Shown: piece after piece, positions 16,675-26,287 of the stretch
Numbering within the stretch: position 1 is the stretch's first letter
Layout of the letters: each line of letters starts with the position of its first letter
NCBI RefSeq assembly: GCF_035918015.1
Contig: NZ_CP109132.1
Location: 2,108,001-2,172,000, forward strand
Origin: Streptomyces sp. NBC_01754
GTDB lineage: Bacteria > Actinomycetota > Actinomycetes > Streptomycetales > Streptomycetaceae
DNA length: 64,000 nt
Direction of reading: 5' to 3'
Translations under genes and position numbers: made by a program
The notes under the pieces: model-generated
What the model was told of the DNA's origin: nothing
Seen by the model: the letters and a program-made list of their open reading frames with translations, nothing else
The model's database searches: none

Positions 16675-18596
16675 TGGCTGGACCGGGCGGACAAACGGCC
16701 GCGGCACCCACCGAGCGGTCCGCGGACTTCAAGGCCTCGGGCAAGCGGCTGCTGGGGCGGTTCAGCAAGGAGAAGTCCTCGCTGTACCTGATGCTGGGGG
16801 CCGGCACGCTGAGCGTGGCGCTCTCGGTGCTCGGGCCGAAGATCCTCGGCCGGGCCACGGACCTCATCTTCGCGGGGATCGTCGGCCGGCAGACGTCGGG
16901 CGGAGCGACGAAGGAGCAGACCGTCGACGGTCTGCGCGAGCAGGGTGACGGCGGGCTCGCCGACATGCTGAGCGGGGTGGACTTCGTCCCCGGCCACGGC
17001 ATCGACTTCCACGCGGTGGGCAACGTCCTGCTGGTGGCGCTGGCGGTCTACGTCGGCGCGGGGCTGCTGATGCTGGTGGCGTCCCGGGTGTCGATCCGGA
17101 TCATCAACCGGGTCGTCTTCCGGCTCCGGGAGGACCTTCAGACGAAGCTGGCGCGGCTGCCGCTGTCGTACTTCGACGGGCAGAAGCGGGGTGAGGTACT
17201 GAGCCGGGCGACCAACGACATCGACAACATCTCGCAGACCCTCCAGCAGACGATGGGCCAGCTCGTCAACTCCCTGCTGACCATCGTCGGCGTCCTGATC
17301 ATGATGTTCTGGGTCTCGCCGCTGCTCGCCCTGGTGGCGCTGATCACCGTCCCGCTGTCGGTGCTGGTGGCGGCGCGGGTCGGGAAGCGGTCGCAGCCGC
17401 ACTTCGTGGCGCAGTGGCAGGTGACGGGCAGACTCAACGCGCACATCGAGGAGATGTACACCGGTCACACCCTGGTGAAGGTCTTCGGACGGCAGGAGGA
17501 GTCCGCGCGGGACTTCGCCGAGCAGAACGACGCGCTGTACGGCGCGGGCTTCAAGGCCCAGTTCAACAGCGGGATGATGCAGCCGCTGATGATGTTCGTG
17601 TCCAACCTGAACTACGTGCTGGTCGCGGTCGTCGGCGGGCTGCGGGTGGCGTCGGGCACGCTGTCGATCGGTGACGTGCAGGCGTTCATCCAGTACTCGC
17701 GGCAGTTCTCGATGCCGCTGACCCAGGTCGCCTCGATGGCCAACCTGCTGCAGTCGGGCGTCGCCTCGGCCGAGCGGGTCTTCGAGATGCTGGACGCCGA
17801 GGAGCAGGGCCCGGACCCGGTCGCGGCCGAGCGGCCGGAGGACCTGCGCGGCAACGTCGTCCTGGACAAGGTGTCCTTCCGGTACGACCCGGAGAAGCCC
17901 CTCATCGAGGACCTGTCGCTGAGTGTCGAACCGGGGCAGACGGTCGCGATCGTGGGCCCGACCGGCGCCGGCAAGACGACGCTGGTCAATCTGCTGATGC
18001 GGTTCTACGAGGTGACGGGCGGCCGGATCACCCTGGACGGCACCGACGTGTCGAAGATGTCGCGCGACGAACTGCGCTCCGGCATAGGGATGGTGCTCCA
18101 GGACACCTGGCTGTTCGGCGGCACGATCGCGGAGAACATCGCCTACGGCGCCTCCCGCGAGGTCGGCCGCGAGGAGATCGAGGAGGCGGCGAAGGCGGCT
18201 CACGCCGACCGTTTCGTCCGTACCCTGCCGGACGGATACGACACGGTGCTCGACGACGAGGGGTCCGGGGTCAGCGCGGGTGAGAAGCAGTTGATCACCA
18301 TCGCGCGGGCGTTCCTGTCGGATCCGGTGATCCTGGTGCTCGACGAGGCCACCAGCTCGGTGGACACCCGTACCGAGGTGCTGATCCAGAAGGCGATGGC
18401 CCGCCTCGCGCACGGCCGTACGAGCTTCGTGATCGCCCACCGGCTCTCGACCATCCGGGACGCGGATGTGATCCTGGTGATGGAGAACGGGTCGATCGTC
18501 GAGCAGGGCACGCACGACGAGCTGCTGGCGGCCGGGGGCGCGTACGCCCGGCTGTACGCCGCGCAGTTCGCCGAGGCGCTGGCCGAGGTCGACTGA
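16674..18596 (+). CDS. Heterodimeric ABC exporter, subunit 2 (fused permease and ATPase)
   Basis: 640 aa, starting in the TGATG overlap with subunit 1. A long N-terminal tail precedes the membrane helices. The ATPase has Walker A GPTGAGKTT near residue 427 and a complete Walker B with catalytic Glu (VLVLDEATSSVDT near 552). The signature motif is unusual: GVSAGEKQ instead of LSGGQ. In an antiparallel dimer the Walker A/B of one subunit meets the signature of the other, so one site would combine the Asp-containing subunit with this altered signature. That matches the usual one-active, one-degenerate arrangement. Confidence 0.9.
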   Translation: MAGPGGQTAAAPTERSADFKASGKRLLGRFSKEKSSLYLMLGAGTLSVALSVLGPKILGRATDLIFAGIVGRQTSGGATKEQTVDGLREQGDGGLADMLSGVDFVPGHGIDFHAVGNVLLVALAVYVGAGLLMLVASRVSIRIINRVVFRLREDLQTKLARLPLSYFDGQKRGEVLSRATNDIDNISQTLQQTMGQLVNSLLTIVGVLIMMFWVSPLLALVALITVPLSVLVAARVGKRSQPHFVAQWQVTGRLNAHIEEMYTGHTLVKVFGRQEESARDFAEQNDALYGAGFKAQFNSGMMQPLMMFVSNLNYVLVAVVGGLRVASGTLSIGDVQAFIQYSRQFSMPLTQVASMANLLQSGVASAERVFEMLDAEEQGPDPVAAERPEDLRGNVVLDKVSFRYDPEKPLIEDLSLSVEPGQTVAIVGPTGAGKTTLVNLLMRFYEVTGGRITLDGTDVSKMSRDELRSGIGMVLQDTWLFGGTIAENIAYGASREVGREEIEEAAKAAHADRFVRTLPDGYDTVLDDEGSGVSAGEKQLITIARAFLSDPVILVLDEATSSVDTRTEVLIQKAMARLAHGRTSFVIAHRLSTIRDADVILVMENGSIVEQGTHDELLAAGGAYARLYAAQFAEALAEVD

Positions 18597-18629
18597 ACGA
18601 CGTCCACCAGGAGCGAGACGGGGGCAGGG

Positions 18630-18872
18630 ATGACGGAAGACAGCGGTACGGCGGACCGCGACGGCCGCGCGAAGGGGGCGGCACTCGGCCTTTCGCTGGG
18701 TGCCGGCCTCGGCGCGGGCCTCGGCGCCGCGTTCGGGGCGCTGATCGGCACCTCGGCGGTGACGGTCGGCCTCGGGGCGGCTCTCGGGGTCGGCGCGGGC
18801 ACGGCTCTGGGCGTCGCGCTCGGCGCCGTGGTGGGGCCCGCCTCGAAGCCGCAGGACGTGGGCGGCGCGTAG
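18630..18872 (+). CDS. Small Gly/Ala-rich membrane protein, function unknown
   Basis: 80 aa from ATG 18630, 33 bases after the exporter stop, with GGAGCGAGACGGGGGCAGGG upstream. After a charged N-terminus it is a continuous run of glycine-zipper sequence (GLSLGAGLGAGLGAAFGAL, then VGLGAALGVGAGTALG), which suggests two helices packing in the membrane. It probably shares the exporter transcript. I do not recognise a named family. Confidence 0.65.
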   Translation: MTEDSGTADRDGRAKGAALGLSLGAGLGAGLGAAFGALIGTSAVTVGLGAALGVGAGTALGVALGAVVGPASKPQDVGGA

Positions 18873-18901
18873 GCAGGGCTCCGCACACCGCGGCCGGGGG
18901 C

Positions 18902-19966
18902 TCAGTCGAGATAGCCCCGGAGCTGGTCGGCGTACGCGTGGCCCCGTAGCCGGGCGAGGGTCTTGGACTCGATCTGGCGGATACGTTCGCGGGTCACGCC
19001 GAAGATCCGGCCGATCTCCTCCAGGGTGCGGGGCCGGCCGTCGTCCAGGCCGTAGCGCAGCCGCACCACCTCGTGCTCCCGTTCGCCGAGGCTGGAGAGC
19101 ACCGCCTCCAGGTGCTCGCGCAGCAGCAGGACGGCCGCCGAGTCCACGGGCGAGGGGGCGTCGCCGTCCTCGATGAGGTCGCCGAAGGCCACGTCGTCCT
19201 CCTCGCCGACGGGGGCGTGCAGCGAGACGGGTTCCTGGGCGACGCGCAGGATCTCGTCGACGCGTTCGGGCGACAGGCCGAGCTGGGCGGCGACCTCCTC
19301 GCTGCCCGGCTCGCGGCCGCTCTCCTGGAGCAGACGGCGCTGCGTCCGGACGACCCGGTTGATCAGCTCCACGACGTGGACCGGGACCCGGATGGTGCGG
19401 GCCTGGTCGGCGAGCGCGCGGGACATCGCCTGGCGGATCCACCAGGTCGCGTACGTGGAGAACTTGTAGCCCCGGGTGTAGTCGAACTTCTCGACGGCCC
19501 GGATCAGTCCGACGTTTCCCTCCTGGACCAGGTCGAGCATGGTCAGGCCCCGGCCGGTGTACCGCTTGGCGACGGAGACGACGAGGCGGAGGTTGGCCTC
19601 GATGAGCCGGCGTTCGGCCGCCCGGCCCAGGACGACGAGCCGGTCCAGGTCCCGGGCCAGCCGGGGGTCCGGTGCGGGTGGTGCGGCGAGGCGTTCCCCG
19701 GCGAAGAGGCCCGCTTCCACGCGGCGGGCGAGCTCCACCTCGTCGGCTGCGCCGAGCAGCGGGATCCGCCCGATCTCCCGTAGGTACTGGCGGAAGAGGT
19801 CGGACGAGGGACCGCCGGTCTCCGGGCGGCCCATCGGCTCGGGGATGTCCACCGGCTCCACCAGCACGGGTTCGGGCGCGCCCGCCGTCTCCGGGTGGCG
19901 GGAGGCCCGGTTCTGCGTGGGGACGGCCGGGGCGGGGGCTGTCGTCGTCACGGTCCAGGTCTGCAC
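18902..19966 (-). CDS. hrdA: RNA polymerase sigma factor of the RpoD/HrdA type
   Basis: 354 aa from GTG 19966, chosen because GGAGG sits eight bases upstream; the frame is open further but lacks family features. The essential group-2 sigma regions are all present: region 1.2 ([16 protein letters not shown]), 2.1-2.4 ([48 protein letters not shown]), region 3, and 4.2 with a helix-turn-helix ([20 protein letters not shown]). It lacks the long acidic N-terminus of the principal sigma HrdB. The neighbourhood (ABC exporter pair, then dnaG) matches my memory of hrdA in S. coelicolor. Paralogues hrdC and hrdD are the alternatives. Confidence 0.8.
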   Translation of the reverse strand: MQTWTVTTTAPAPAVPTQNRASRHPETAGAPEPVLVEPVDIPEPMGRPETGGPSSDLFRQYLREIGRIPLLGAADEVELARRVEAGLFAGERLAAPPAPDPRLARDLDRLVVLGRAAERRLIEANLRLVVSVAKRYTGRGLTMLDLVQEGNVGLIRAVEKFDYTRGYKFSTYATWWIRQAMSRALADQARTIRVPVHVVELINRVVRTQRRLLQESGREPGSEEVAAQLGLSPERVDEILRVAQEPVSLHAPVGEEDDVAFGDLIEDGDAPSPVDSAAVLLLREHLEAVLSSLGEREHEVVRLRYGLDDGRPRTLEEIGRIFGVTRERIRQIESKTLARLRGHAYADQLRGYLD

Positions 19967-20210
19967 GGGGGCGGCCTCCAGGGTGATCGGACCCTTCTTG
20001 AGGCCTGCGAGACGTTCCGGTCCGGGCTCATGACGCCCTACAGGCCTTGGCACCGGCCTCCAGTGTGGCGTACGGCACATCGCCGCCACGAGGGGCGTGC
20101 GGTGACTTTCTGGGCCCGGTGTGTGACGCGGCGCGCCCCGCCCAGGACACGCGCGTCCGCCGGACGGTACCCGCGGCTCAGAGCGCGGCCGCCGCACGGG
20201 GCCCAGCGGC

Positions 20211-22118
20211 TCAGAGCGCGGCGGCGCCGTGGCTGCGCAGGGACTCGGCGTACTGCTGGAGGACCCACACCTCGTTCTGCGCGGCGGCGAGGTGGTCCGG
20301 GGCCACGTCGTGCCCGAGGCGGGCGAGGCTGCCCTGGACGTCGTGGATCCGGCGGTCGACGGCGCGCAGCCGGACCTGGACGAGCTGCATTCCGGCGTAC
20401 GTCTCGTCGATGGACTTCCCGTGGAACACCTCGACGGCCAGCTCGGTGACCAGGTTGCGCACGGTGTCGTCGGGGGCGGCGTCCAGTACGGCGGCCAGGT
20501 AGTCGCGGGTCTCGGCCAGGCCCTGCTCGGCGCCGCCCGCCTCCGCGACGCACCGGCGCACCGCCGCGTACGGCGGGGCGGTGAACTCGTCCTCCCCGTA
20601 GGCGTCGAAGGCCGGGGAGACCAGGGCGGGCTTCTGGAGGGCGAGCTTGAGCAGTTCCCGTTCGGTGCGGTGGGCGGGGCTGCGGAGGTTGAGCGCGGGG
20701 CCGGAGGGCGGCCTCGGGGCGGGGGCCTGGTCCCGCCGGGGGCCGCCGCGGGAGGGACCGCCGGGCTGGGGCCCCCGCTCGCCCCGGTCGCGGGCCCAGC
20801 GGGCGAGCTGGCCGACGCGCTTGACGACGAACTGGGTGTCGAGGATGCCCAGCAGCCCGGCGAGCTGGACGGCGACCTCGTGCTGGGCGCCGCTGTTCTT
20901 GATCCGGGCCACCACGGGCGCCGCCTCGTCGAGCGCGGCGGCGCGGCCCGCCGGGGTCTCCAGGTCGTAGCGGCCGACGATCTGGCGGAGCGCGAACTCG
21001 AAGAGCGGGGTGCGGGGTGCGACCAGGTCGCGTACGGCGTCGTCGCCCTTGGCGAGGCGCAGGTCGCACGGGTCCATGTTGTCCGGGGCGATCGCGATGT
21101 ACGTCTCGGCGGCGAACTTCTGGTCGTCCTCGAAGGCGCGCAGGGCGGCCTTCTGGCCGGCGGCGTCCCCGTCGAAGGTGAAGATCACGCGGGCGCTGCC
21201 GTTGTCCATCAGGAGCCGGCGCAGGATCTTGATGTGGTCGTTGCCGAAGGAGGTGCCGCAGGTGGCGATGGCGGTGGTGACCCCGGCGAGGTGGCAGGCC
21301 ATGACGTCGGTGTAGCCCTCGACGACGACGGCCCGGCTGGCCTTGGCGATGTCCTTCTTGGCCAGGTCGATGCCGTAGAGCACCTGGGACTTCTTGTAGA
21401 TCGCGGTCTCGGGGGTGTTGAGGTACTTGGGGCCGTTGTCGTCGTCGCGGAGCTTGCGCGCGCCGAAGCCGACGATCTCCCCGGAGGTGTCGCTGATCGG
21501 CCACATCAGCCGGCCCCGGAAGCGGTCGATGGGGCCGCGCCGGCCGTCCTGGGAGAGGCCGGAGGAGATGAGCTCCCGGTCGCTGAAGCCCTTGCCGCGC
21601 AGGTAGCGGGTGAGGTGGTCCCAGCCGGCCGGGCTGTAGCCGATGGAGAAGTGGGCCGCGGCGTCCTGGTCGAAGCCGCGCTCGGCGAGGAAGCGGCGGC
21701 CGATCTCGGCCTCCGGGCCGTTCAGCTGCTCCCGGTAGAAGTCGGCGGCGATCTTGTGCGCCTCGACCAGCCGGATGCGCTCGCCGCGCTGGTGGGAGGG
21801 GTTGTAGCCGCCCTCCTCGTACCGCAGGGTGATGCCCGCCTGACCGGCGAGGCGCTCGACCGTCTCGGAGAAGGTGAGGTGGTCGATCTTCATCACGAAG
21901 GCGATCGTGTCGCCGCCTTCCTGGCAGCCGAAGCAGTGGAAGAGGCCCTTGCTCGGACTGACCTGGAAGGAGGGGGACTTCTCGTCGTGGAAGGGGCACA
22001 GCCCCTTGAGGTTGCCGCCGCCGGCGTTACGCAGTTGCAGGTACTCCGAGACCACGGCGTCGATCGGGACCGCGTCCCGGACCGCCTTCACGTCGTCGTC
22101 ATTGATCCTGCCTGCCAC
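20211..22118 (-). CDS. dnaG: DNA primase
   Basis: 635 aa from GTG 22118. It makes RNA primers for chromosomal replication. Domain order is canonical: CHC2 zinc finger ([11 protein letters not shown] and HCFGCQ), RNA polymerase domain, TOPRIM core with acidic residues ([11 protein letters not shown] and [12 protein letters not shown]), then a helicase-binding C-terminus. The length is typical for actinobacteria. The 3' end shows a local duplication: the last codons and stop are repeated about 36 bases further on. Confidence 0.97.
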   Translation of the reverse strand: MAGRINDDDVKAVRDAVPIDAVVSEYLQLRNAGGGNLKGLCPFHDEKSPSFQVSPSKGLFHCFGCQEGGDTIAFVMKIDHLTFSETVERLAGQAGITLRYEEGGYNPSHQRGERIRLVEAHKIAADFYREQLNGPEAEIGRRFLAERGFDQDAAAHFSIGYSPAGWDHLTRYLRGKGFSDRELISSGLSQDGRRGPIDRFRGRLMWPISDTSGEIVGFGARKLRDDDNGPKYLNTPETAIYKKSQVLYGIDLAKKDIAKASRAVVVEGYTDVMACHLAGVTTAIATCGTSFGNDHIKILRRLLMDNGSARVIFTFDGDAAGQKAALRAFEDDQKFAAETYIAIAPDNMDPCDLRLAKGDDAVRDLVAPRTPLFEFALRQIVGRYDLETPAGRAAALDEAAPVVARIKNSGAQHEVAVQLAGLLGILDTQFVVKRVGQLARWARDRGERGPQPGGPSRGGPRRDQAPAPRPPSGPALNLRSPAHRTERELLKLALQKPALVSPAFDAYGEDEFTAPPYAAVRRCVAEAGGAEQGLAETRDYLAAVLDAAPDDTVRNLVTELAVEVFHGKSIDETYAGMQLVQVRLRAVDRRIHDVQGSLARLGHDVAPDHLAAAQNEVWVLQQYAESLRSHGAAAL

Positions 22119-22151
22119 GGTTGAAGTCTACGGGCCGAGCGGACGGAGCCG

Positions 22152-22185
22152 GCCGGGCGTCCCCGGAGGACCGGGAACGCCCGGC
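22152..22185 (-). terminator. Hairpin between the FAD oxidoreductase and dnaG
   Basis: 15-base arms (GCCGGGCGTCCCCGG and CCGGGAACGCCCGGC) pair with one mismatch around AGGA, 15 bases after the oxidoreductase stop. It probably separates that transcript from dnaG. Confidence 0.6.
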
Positions 22186-22199
22186 AAGGGCCACCACGC

Positions 22200-23459
22200 T
22201 CAGACCAGGGACTCCAGCGGCACCGACGGGTCGCCGAGCGCGTCCGGGTCGGTCTCCCGGCGGCCTCGGATCAGCTGCTGGACGGTGTCGGTGACGTCCC
22301 ACACGTTGACGTTCATCCCGGCGAGCACCCGGCGGTCCTTCAGCCAGAACGCGATGAACTCCCGCTTCCCGGCGTCCCCCCGCAGGACGACCTGGTCGTA
22401 CGAGCCCGGGGGCGCCCAGCCCGAGTACTCCAGCCCCAGGTCGTACTGGTCGGAGAAGAAGTACGGCACCCTGTCGTACGCCACGTCCTGGCCGAGCATG
22501 GCCCGGGCGGCGGCCGGACCGCCGTTCAGGGCGTTCGCCCAGTGCTCGACCCGCAGCCGGGTGCCGAACAGCGGGTGCTCCATGGAGGCGATGTCCCCGG
22601 CGGCGAAGATGTGCGGGTCCGAGGTGCGCAGCGAGGTGTCGACGGCGACTCCGCCGCCGTGCTCCGGGGCCGCCATGTCGAGCCCGGCGGCCTCGGCGAG
22701 CGCGGTGCGCGGTGCGGCGCCGATCGCGGCGAGCACGTCGTGCGCGGGGTGCTCCTCCCCGGTGTCGGTGCGGGCGGCGAGGACCAGTCCGTCCTGACCG
22801 GTGATCTCGGTGAGGCGGGCGCCGAAGTGGAAGCGGACGCCGTGCGCGGTGTGCAGATCGGTGAAGATCTGGCCCAGCTCGGGCCCGATGACGTGGTGCA
22901 GCGGGGTCGGGGAGGGCTCGACGACGGTGACCTCGGCGCCGTATCCGCGGGCCGCGGCGGCCACCTCCAGGCCGATCCAGCCGCCGCCGGCGACCACCAG
23001 GTGGCCGTTGTCCCGGCCGAGGGCGGACAGCACGTTGCGCAGCCGGTCGGCGTGGGCGAGCCGGCGCAGGTGGTGGACGCCGACCAGGTCGGTGCCCGGG
23101 ATGTCGAGGCGGCGGGGTTCGGCACCGGTGGCCAGCAGCAGCTTGTCGTAGTGGACGACGGTGTTGTCGCCGAGCTGCACCGAGCGGCCGTCCCGGTCGA
23201 TGGAGGTGACCACCTGACCGAGGTGGAGCTCGATGTCGGCGCGGGCGTACCAGGCGGTCTCGTGGACGAAGGCGCCGTCCCGCGCGGCCTTCCCGGTCAG
23301 GTATCCCTTGGACAGGGGCGGCCTTTCGTACGGATGGTCGCGCTCGTCACCGATCAGGATCACGCGGCCGGTGAAACCCTCCGCGCGGAGCGTCTCGGCC
23401 GCCTTCGCTCCTGCCAGTCCCCCGCCGACGATGACGAACGTCCGGTTTGCGTCGACCAC
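22200..23459 (-). CDS. FAD-dependent NAD(P)H oxidoreductase, ferredoxin-reductase type
   Basis: 419 aa from GTG 23459, which has AGGAGG six bases upstream. The N-terminal dinucleotide fold is FVIVGGGLAGAKAAETLR (FAD). A second one is LVVAGGGWIGLEVAAAARGYG (NADH), and IFAAGDIAS is the third FAD contact. ERPPLSKGYL and LLLATGAEPRRLD are typical of reductases that feed electrons to ferredoxins or dioxygenases (BphA4/rubredoxin-reductase group). No ferredoxin or oxygenase gene is adjacent, so the physiological partner is unknown. Confidence 0.88.
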   Translation of the reverse strand: MVDANRTFVIVGGGLAGAKAAETLRAEGFTGRVILIGDERDHPYERPPLSKGYLTGKAARDGAFVHETAWYARADIELHLGQVVTSIDRDGRSVQLGDNTVVHYDKLLLATGAEPRRLDIPGTDLVGVHHLRRLAHADRLRNVLSALGRDNGHLVVAGGGWIGLEVAAAARGYGAEVTVVEPSPTPLHHVIGPELGQIFTDLHTAHGVRFHFGARLTEITGQDGLVLAARTDTGEEHPAHDVLAAIGAAPRTALAEAAGLDMAAPEHGGGVAVDTSLRTSDPHIFAAGDIASMEHPLFGTRLRVEHWANALNGGPAAARAMLGQDVAYDRVPYFFSDQYDLGLEYSGWAPPGSYDQVVLRGDAGKREFIAFWLKDRRVLAGMNVNVWDVTDTVQQLIRGRRETDPDALGDPSVPLESLV

Positions 23460-23600
23460 TTGGTGCCTCCTCGGTGCTGTGCTGCGCGGCGCCGCCACGT
23501 GTGAGCGTCCCGTACGCGGCGTGATGGCGAAAGGGGGTGTGCCCCGATCAGGTCACACGCCCGGGGCCTGACGCGAGCGCCTGGGGGGCGTGTGTCCCGG

Positions 23601-24944
23601 TCACGCCCCAGTCTGCCGGGTGCCGGTGAGCGTCCGGTGCAGGGTGCGGGCCGAGGCGTCGGTGAGGGCCGCGATCTGGTCGACGAGGACCCGTTTGCGT
23701 GCCCGGTCGTCGGGCGCCGCGGTGAACAGCGCGCGGAACTGCGGCTCCAGCCCGTCCGGGGCGCGGGCGGTGAGCGCGGCGGCCAGTTCGGCGATGACGA
23801 TCCGCTGGTCGGCCCGGAGCACCTCCTGCTCGGCGCGCTGCATGACGTAGCGGTCGGCGACGGCCTTGAGTACGGCGCACTCGTTGCGGACCCGGGCCGG
23901 GACGACCAGCTCGGCGCCGTACCGGGTGAGCGGGCCGGGGCCGTACGCCTGGTGGGTGGCGTCCTCGGCGGCCCCGCAGAACCGGCCGATGAGCTGGCTG
24001 GTGGCGTCCTTCAGCCGGGCCTGGGCGACCGCGGAGCCGTCGTAGCCGTGCGGCCACCACTCCTGGGCGAGGAGGCGGTCCAGGGCCTCGGCGAGTTCCT
24101 GCGGGTCGGTGTCCGCGGGGACGTACCGCCCGATGGCGACGCCCCAGATCTCCTCGCGCTCCTCCTCGGAGAGCAGGAGCGCCGGGTCGATGTGGCCGGC
24201 GTGCAGCCCGTCCTCGACGTCGTGCACGGAGTACGCCACGTCGTCGGACCAGTCCATGACCTGGGCCTCGAAGCACGTACGGTCCGCCGGGGCGCCCGCC
24301 CGGGCCCACGCGAAGACCGGCAGGTCGTCCTCGTACACGCCGAACTTGGGCGAGTCCGGGTCCCTCGGGTGCGCGCCCCGGGACCAGGGGTACTTGGTGG
24401 CGGCGTCCAGGGCCGCCCGGGTCAGGTTGAGGCCGACGCTGACGAGTCCGCCGCCGCGGGGGTCGCGGGTGAACCGCTTGGGTTCGAGCCGGGTCAGCAG
24501 GCGCAGCGACTGGGCGTTGCCCTCGAAGCCGCCGCAGTCGGACGCGAAGTCGTTCAGCGCCTGTTCACCGTTGTGGCCGAAAGGCGGGTGGCCCAGGTCG
24601 TGGGCGAGGCAGGCGGTCTCGACGAGGTCGGGGTCGCAGCCGAGCGCGGCGCCGAGCTCCCGGCCGACCTGGGCGCACTCCAGGGAGTGGGTGAGGCGGG
24701 TGCGGGGGCTGGCGTCCCAGGCGGTGCCCCGGGTGCCGGGGGTGACGACCTGGGTCTTGCCGGCGAGCCTGCGCAGGGCGGCGGAGTGCAGGACGCGTGC
24801 GCGGTCGCGCTGGAAGGCGGTGCGGCCGGGCTTCTTGTCGGCCTCGGGGTCCCACCGCTCGATGTCCTCGGCGCGGTAGGGCGTGGCACCGTGTTCCGCG
24901 GCGTCGCGCTCCTGGATGTCCCGGATGTCGTACGTACCGTCCAT
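23601..24944 (-). CDS. dgt: dGTPase-like deoxynucleoside triphosphate triphosphohydrolase
   Basis: 447 aa from ATG 24944 ([12 protein letters not shown]); the open frame extends upstream, but this start fits the family. It belongs to the HD superfamily, which cuts dGTP to deoxyguanosine and tripolyphosphate. HD metal-site motifs are visible: [24 protein letters not shown] and a distal [28 protein letters not shown] is typical of the actinobacterial subgroup. The start lies close to the upstream cutA stop at 25105, so cotranscription is possible. Confidence 0.9.
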   Translation of the reverse strand: MDGTYDIRDIQERDAAEHGATPYRAEDIERWDPEADKKPGRTAFQRDRARVLHSAALRRLAGKTQVVTPGTRGTAWDASPRTRLTHSLECAQVGRELGAALGCDPDLVETACLAHDLGHPPFGHNGEQALNDFASDCGGFEGNAQSLRLLTRLEPKRFTRDPRGGGLVSVGLNLTRAALDAATKYPWSRGAHPRDPDSPKFGVYEDDLPVFAWARAGAPADRTCFEAQVMDWSDDVAYSVHDVEDGLHAGHIDPALLLSEEEREEIWGVAIGRYVPADTDPQELAEALDRLLAQEWWPHGYDGSAVAQARLKDATSQLIGRFCGAAEDATHQAYGPGPLTRYGAELVVPARVRNECAVLKAVADRYVMQRAEQEVLRADQRIVIAELAAALTARAPDGLEPQFRALFTAAPDDRARKRVLVDQIAALTDASARTLHRTLTGTRQTGA

Positions 24945-25104
24945 GAACCCGACACTAACGACCTTCCGGGACAGGGCGTGCATCAGCGAGCGGCGTCCTG
25001 TCGCCCCGGGTACGAGCGGAGAAGCGGGGCGAACCGTTTTCGCCGTCCGCCCGTCCCCGCCGGACGCGGGAGGCCGGCCGAGGCGTCCGGCGGCCCGGAC
25101 CCGG

Positions 25105-25443
25105 TCACAGGGCGGCGGGGGGCGCCGTCTCGGCCGACACCCAGGCCAGGTAGCGGGTGCTGCCGCGGACGACCGGGGTGGCGATGATCTCCGGGGTGTC
25201 GTAGTCGTGCGCCACCAGGAGGTGGGCCTCCAGCTCGTCGTACCGCGGGGCGGTGGTCTTGAGCAGTACCTGCCACTCCTGGGCGGTCTCCAGCGCTCCC
25301 TGCCACCGGTAGACGGAGGTGACGGGCCCGGAGATCTGGGCGCAGGCGGCGAGCCGCGCCTCCACCGCGCCGTCCGCCAGTCGGCGGGCCTTGTCCTCAC
25401 TGTCCGTGGTGGTCAGTACGGTCAGCCATGCGGCGTCCGTCAT
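25105..25443 (-). CDS. cutA: CutA-type divalent ion tolerance protein
   Basis: 112 aa from ATG 25443, preceded by GAGGAGAGACAGG. CutA1 is a small trimeric ferredoxin-like protein linked to divalent metal tolerance. Its family sequence is clear: [55 protein letters not shown] and [13 protein letters not shown]. It is full length. Confidence 0.92.
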   Translation of the reverse strand: MTDAAWLTVLTTTDSEDKARRLADGAVEARLAACAQISGPVTSVYRWQGALETAQEWQVLLKTTAPRYDELEAHLLVAHDYDTPEIIATPVVRGSTRYLAWVSAETAPPAAL

Positions 25444-25798
25444 CCTGTCTCTCCTCGGTCGTTGCCGGTGTACGTGTCCTGATGATGGTCGGCCGTCCCG
25501 GTCCCGGCGAGGGCTTCGTCCCGGTCGGGGCCTGATCGTGCCGCACACCTTCCGTGTCCGTCGTTCGGCCGGGGTACGCGGTATCACCACCTTTCCCCCT
25601 TTACCCGGGCAACCGGCCGTAACGGTGACACCGTGCGGCAAGCGCGTGTGTGTCGTACGCAGGTGGGACAAGGGCGGGCGCGCCGATGTGGACGAACCGT
25701 ACCGATTCCGCGCCCGGGCTTTCACCTCACGCTCAAGTTGCTAGCGTGCATGAGCAAAGGCACCCAGTGGTCCGCCGGGCAGGGGGAAGGCACAGCAC
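25444..25798. other. Intergenic region between cutA and the ESX-like gene
   Basis: 355 bases without a credible gene. It must hold divergent promoters for cutA and for the ESX-like operon. A CTCAAGTTGCTAGCGT stretch at about 25732-25747 could be the -10 side of the latter. I see no strong repeat or terminator. Confidence 0.5.
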
Positions 25799-26242
25799 AT
25801 GGCATGGGACGAATGGGAACAGCTCAAGAGCGATGCGGCGGGGAGGCACTCCGCACGCACACAGCTCGACGGGGCACCTGGCGGTGGCACGGCCGGTGAC
25901 GACCTGGTCGTTCACAACGACGAGTTGGGGAGGATGGGAAACACGGCGTTCGAGTTGCGCCAGAGGTTCGGCACCGACAGCGACTTCGCCCGCCCCAGCA
26001 CGTTCACCGCGTCGATCGACCTGTTCAACGACGGGCTCGACATGGGGTCCGCGCTGACCGAGCTGCACGACGCGTGGAACACACAGAGCCAGACCTTGAA
26101 GGAGGCGTGCGCGCACATCTCGAACCACTTCGACTTCACACGCGCACAGCACGCCAAGGACGAGGCGCAGATCAGGACGGGGATGAGGGACGCGGCCGGC
26201 GACCTGATGTCCGTCTCGAAGATCAACGAGTACATCAAGTAA
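25799..26242 (+). CDS. ESX/WXG100-like small helical protein
   Basis: 147 aa from ATG 25799 with GGGGAAGG eight bases upstream. It is predicted to be helical, with no signal peptide or membrane segment. A central ELHDAWNTQSQTLKEAC has the tryptophan of a WXG-type turn, and the flanks (LGRMGNTAFELRQRF and DEAQIRTGMRDAAGDLMSV) look like the two arms of a helical hairpin. Such proteins are encoded beside large type VII secretion substrates, which fits the 725-aa gene 45 bases downstream. It is longer than a typical 100-residue WXG100 protein, so the assignment is structural inference. Confidence 0.6.
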   Translation: MAWDEWEQLKSDAAGRHSARTQLDGAPGGGTAGDDLVVHNDELGRMGNTAFELRQRFGTDSDFARPSTFTASIDLFNDGLDMGSALTELHDAWNTQSQTLKEACAHISNHFDFTRAQHAKDEAQIRTGMRDAAGDLMSVSKINEYIK

Positions 26243-26287
26243 CTCTCCACGGTCGTCGACCGGGAACAACGGGGGCTGGGCAGCGGC

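Noticed and set aside
16626..19442. 938-codon minus-strand frame across the second ABC subunit
   Set aside because: It overlaps an unambiguous ABC exporter and reads as His/Arg/Gln low complexity.
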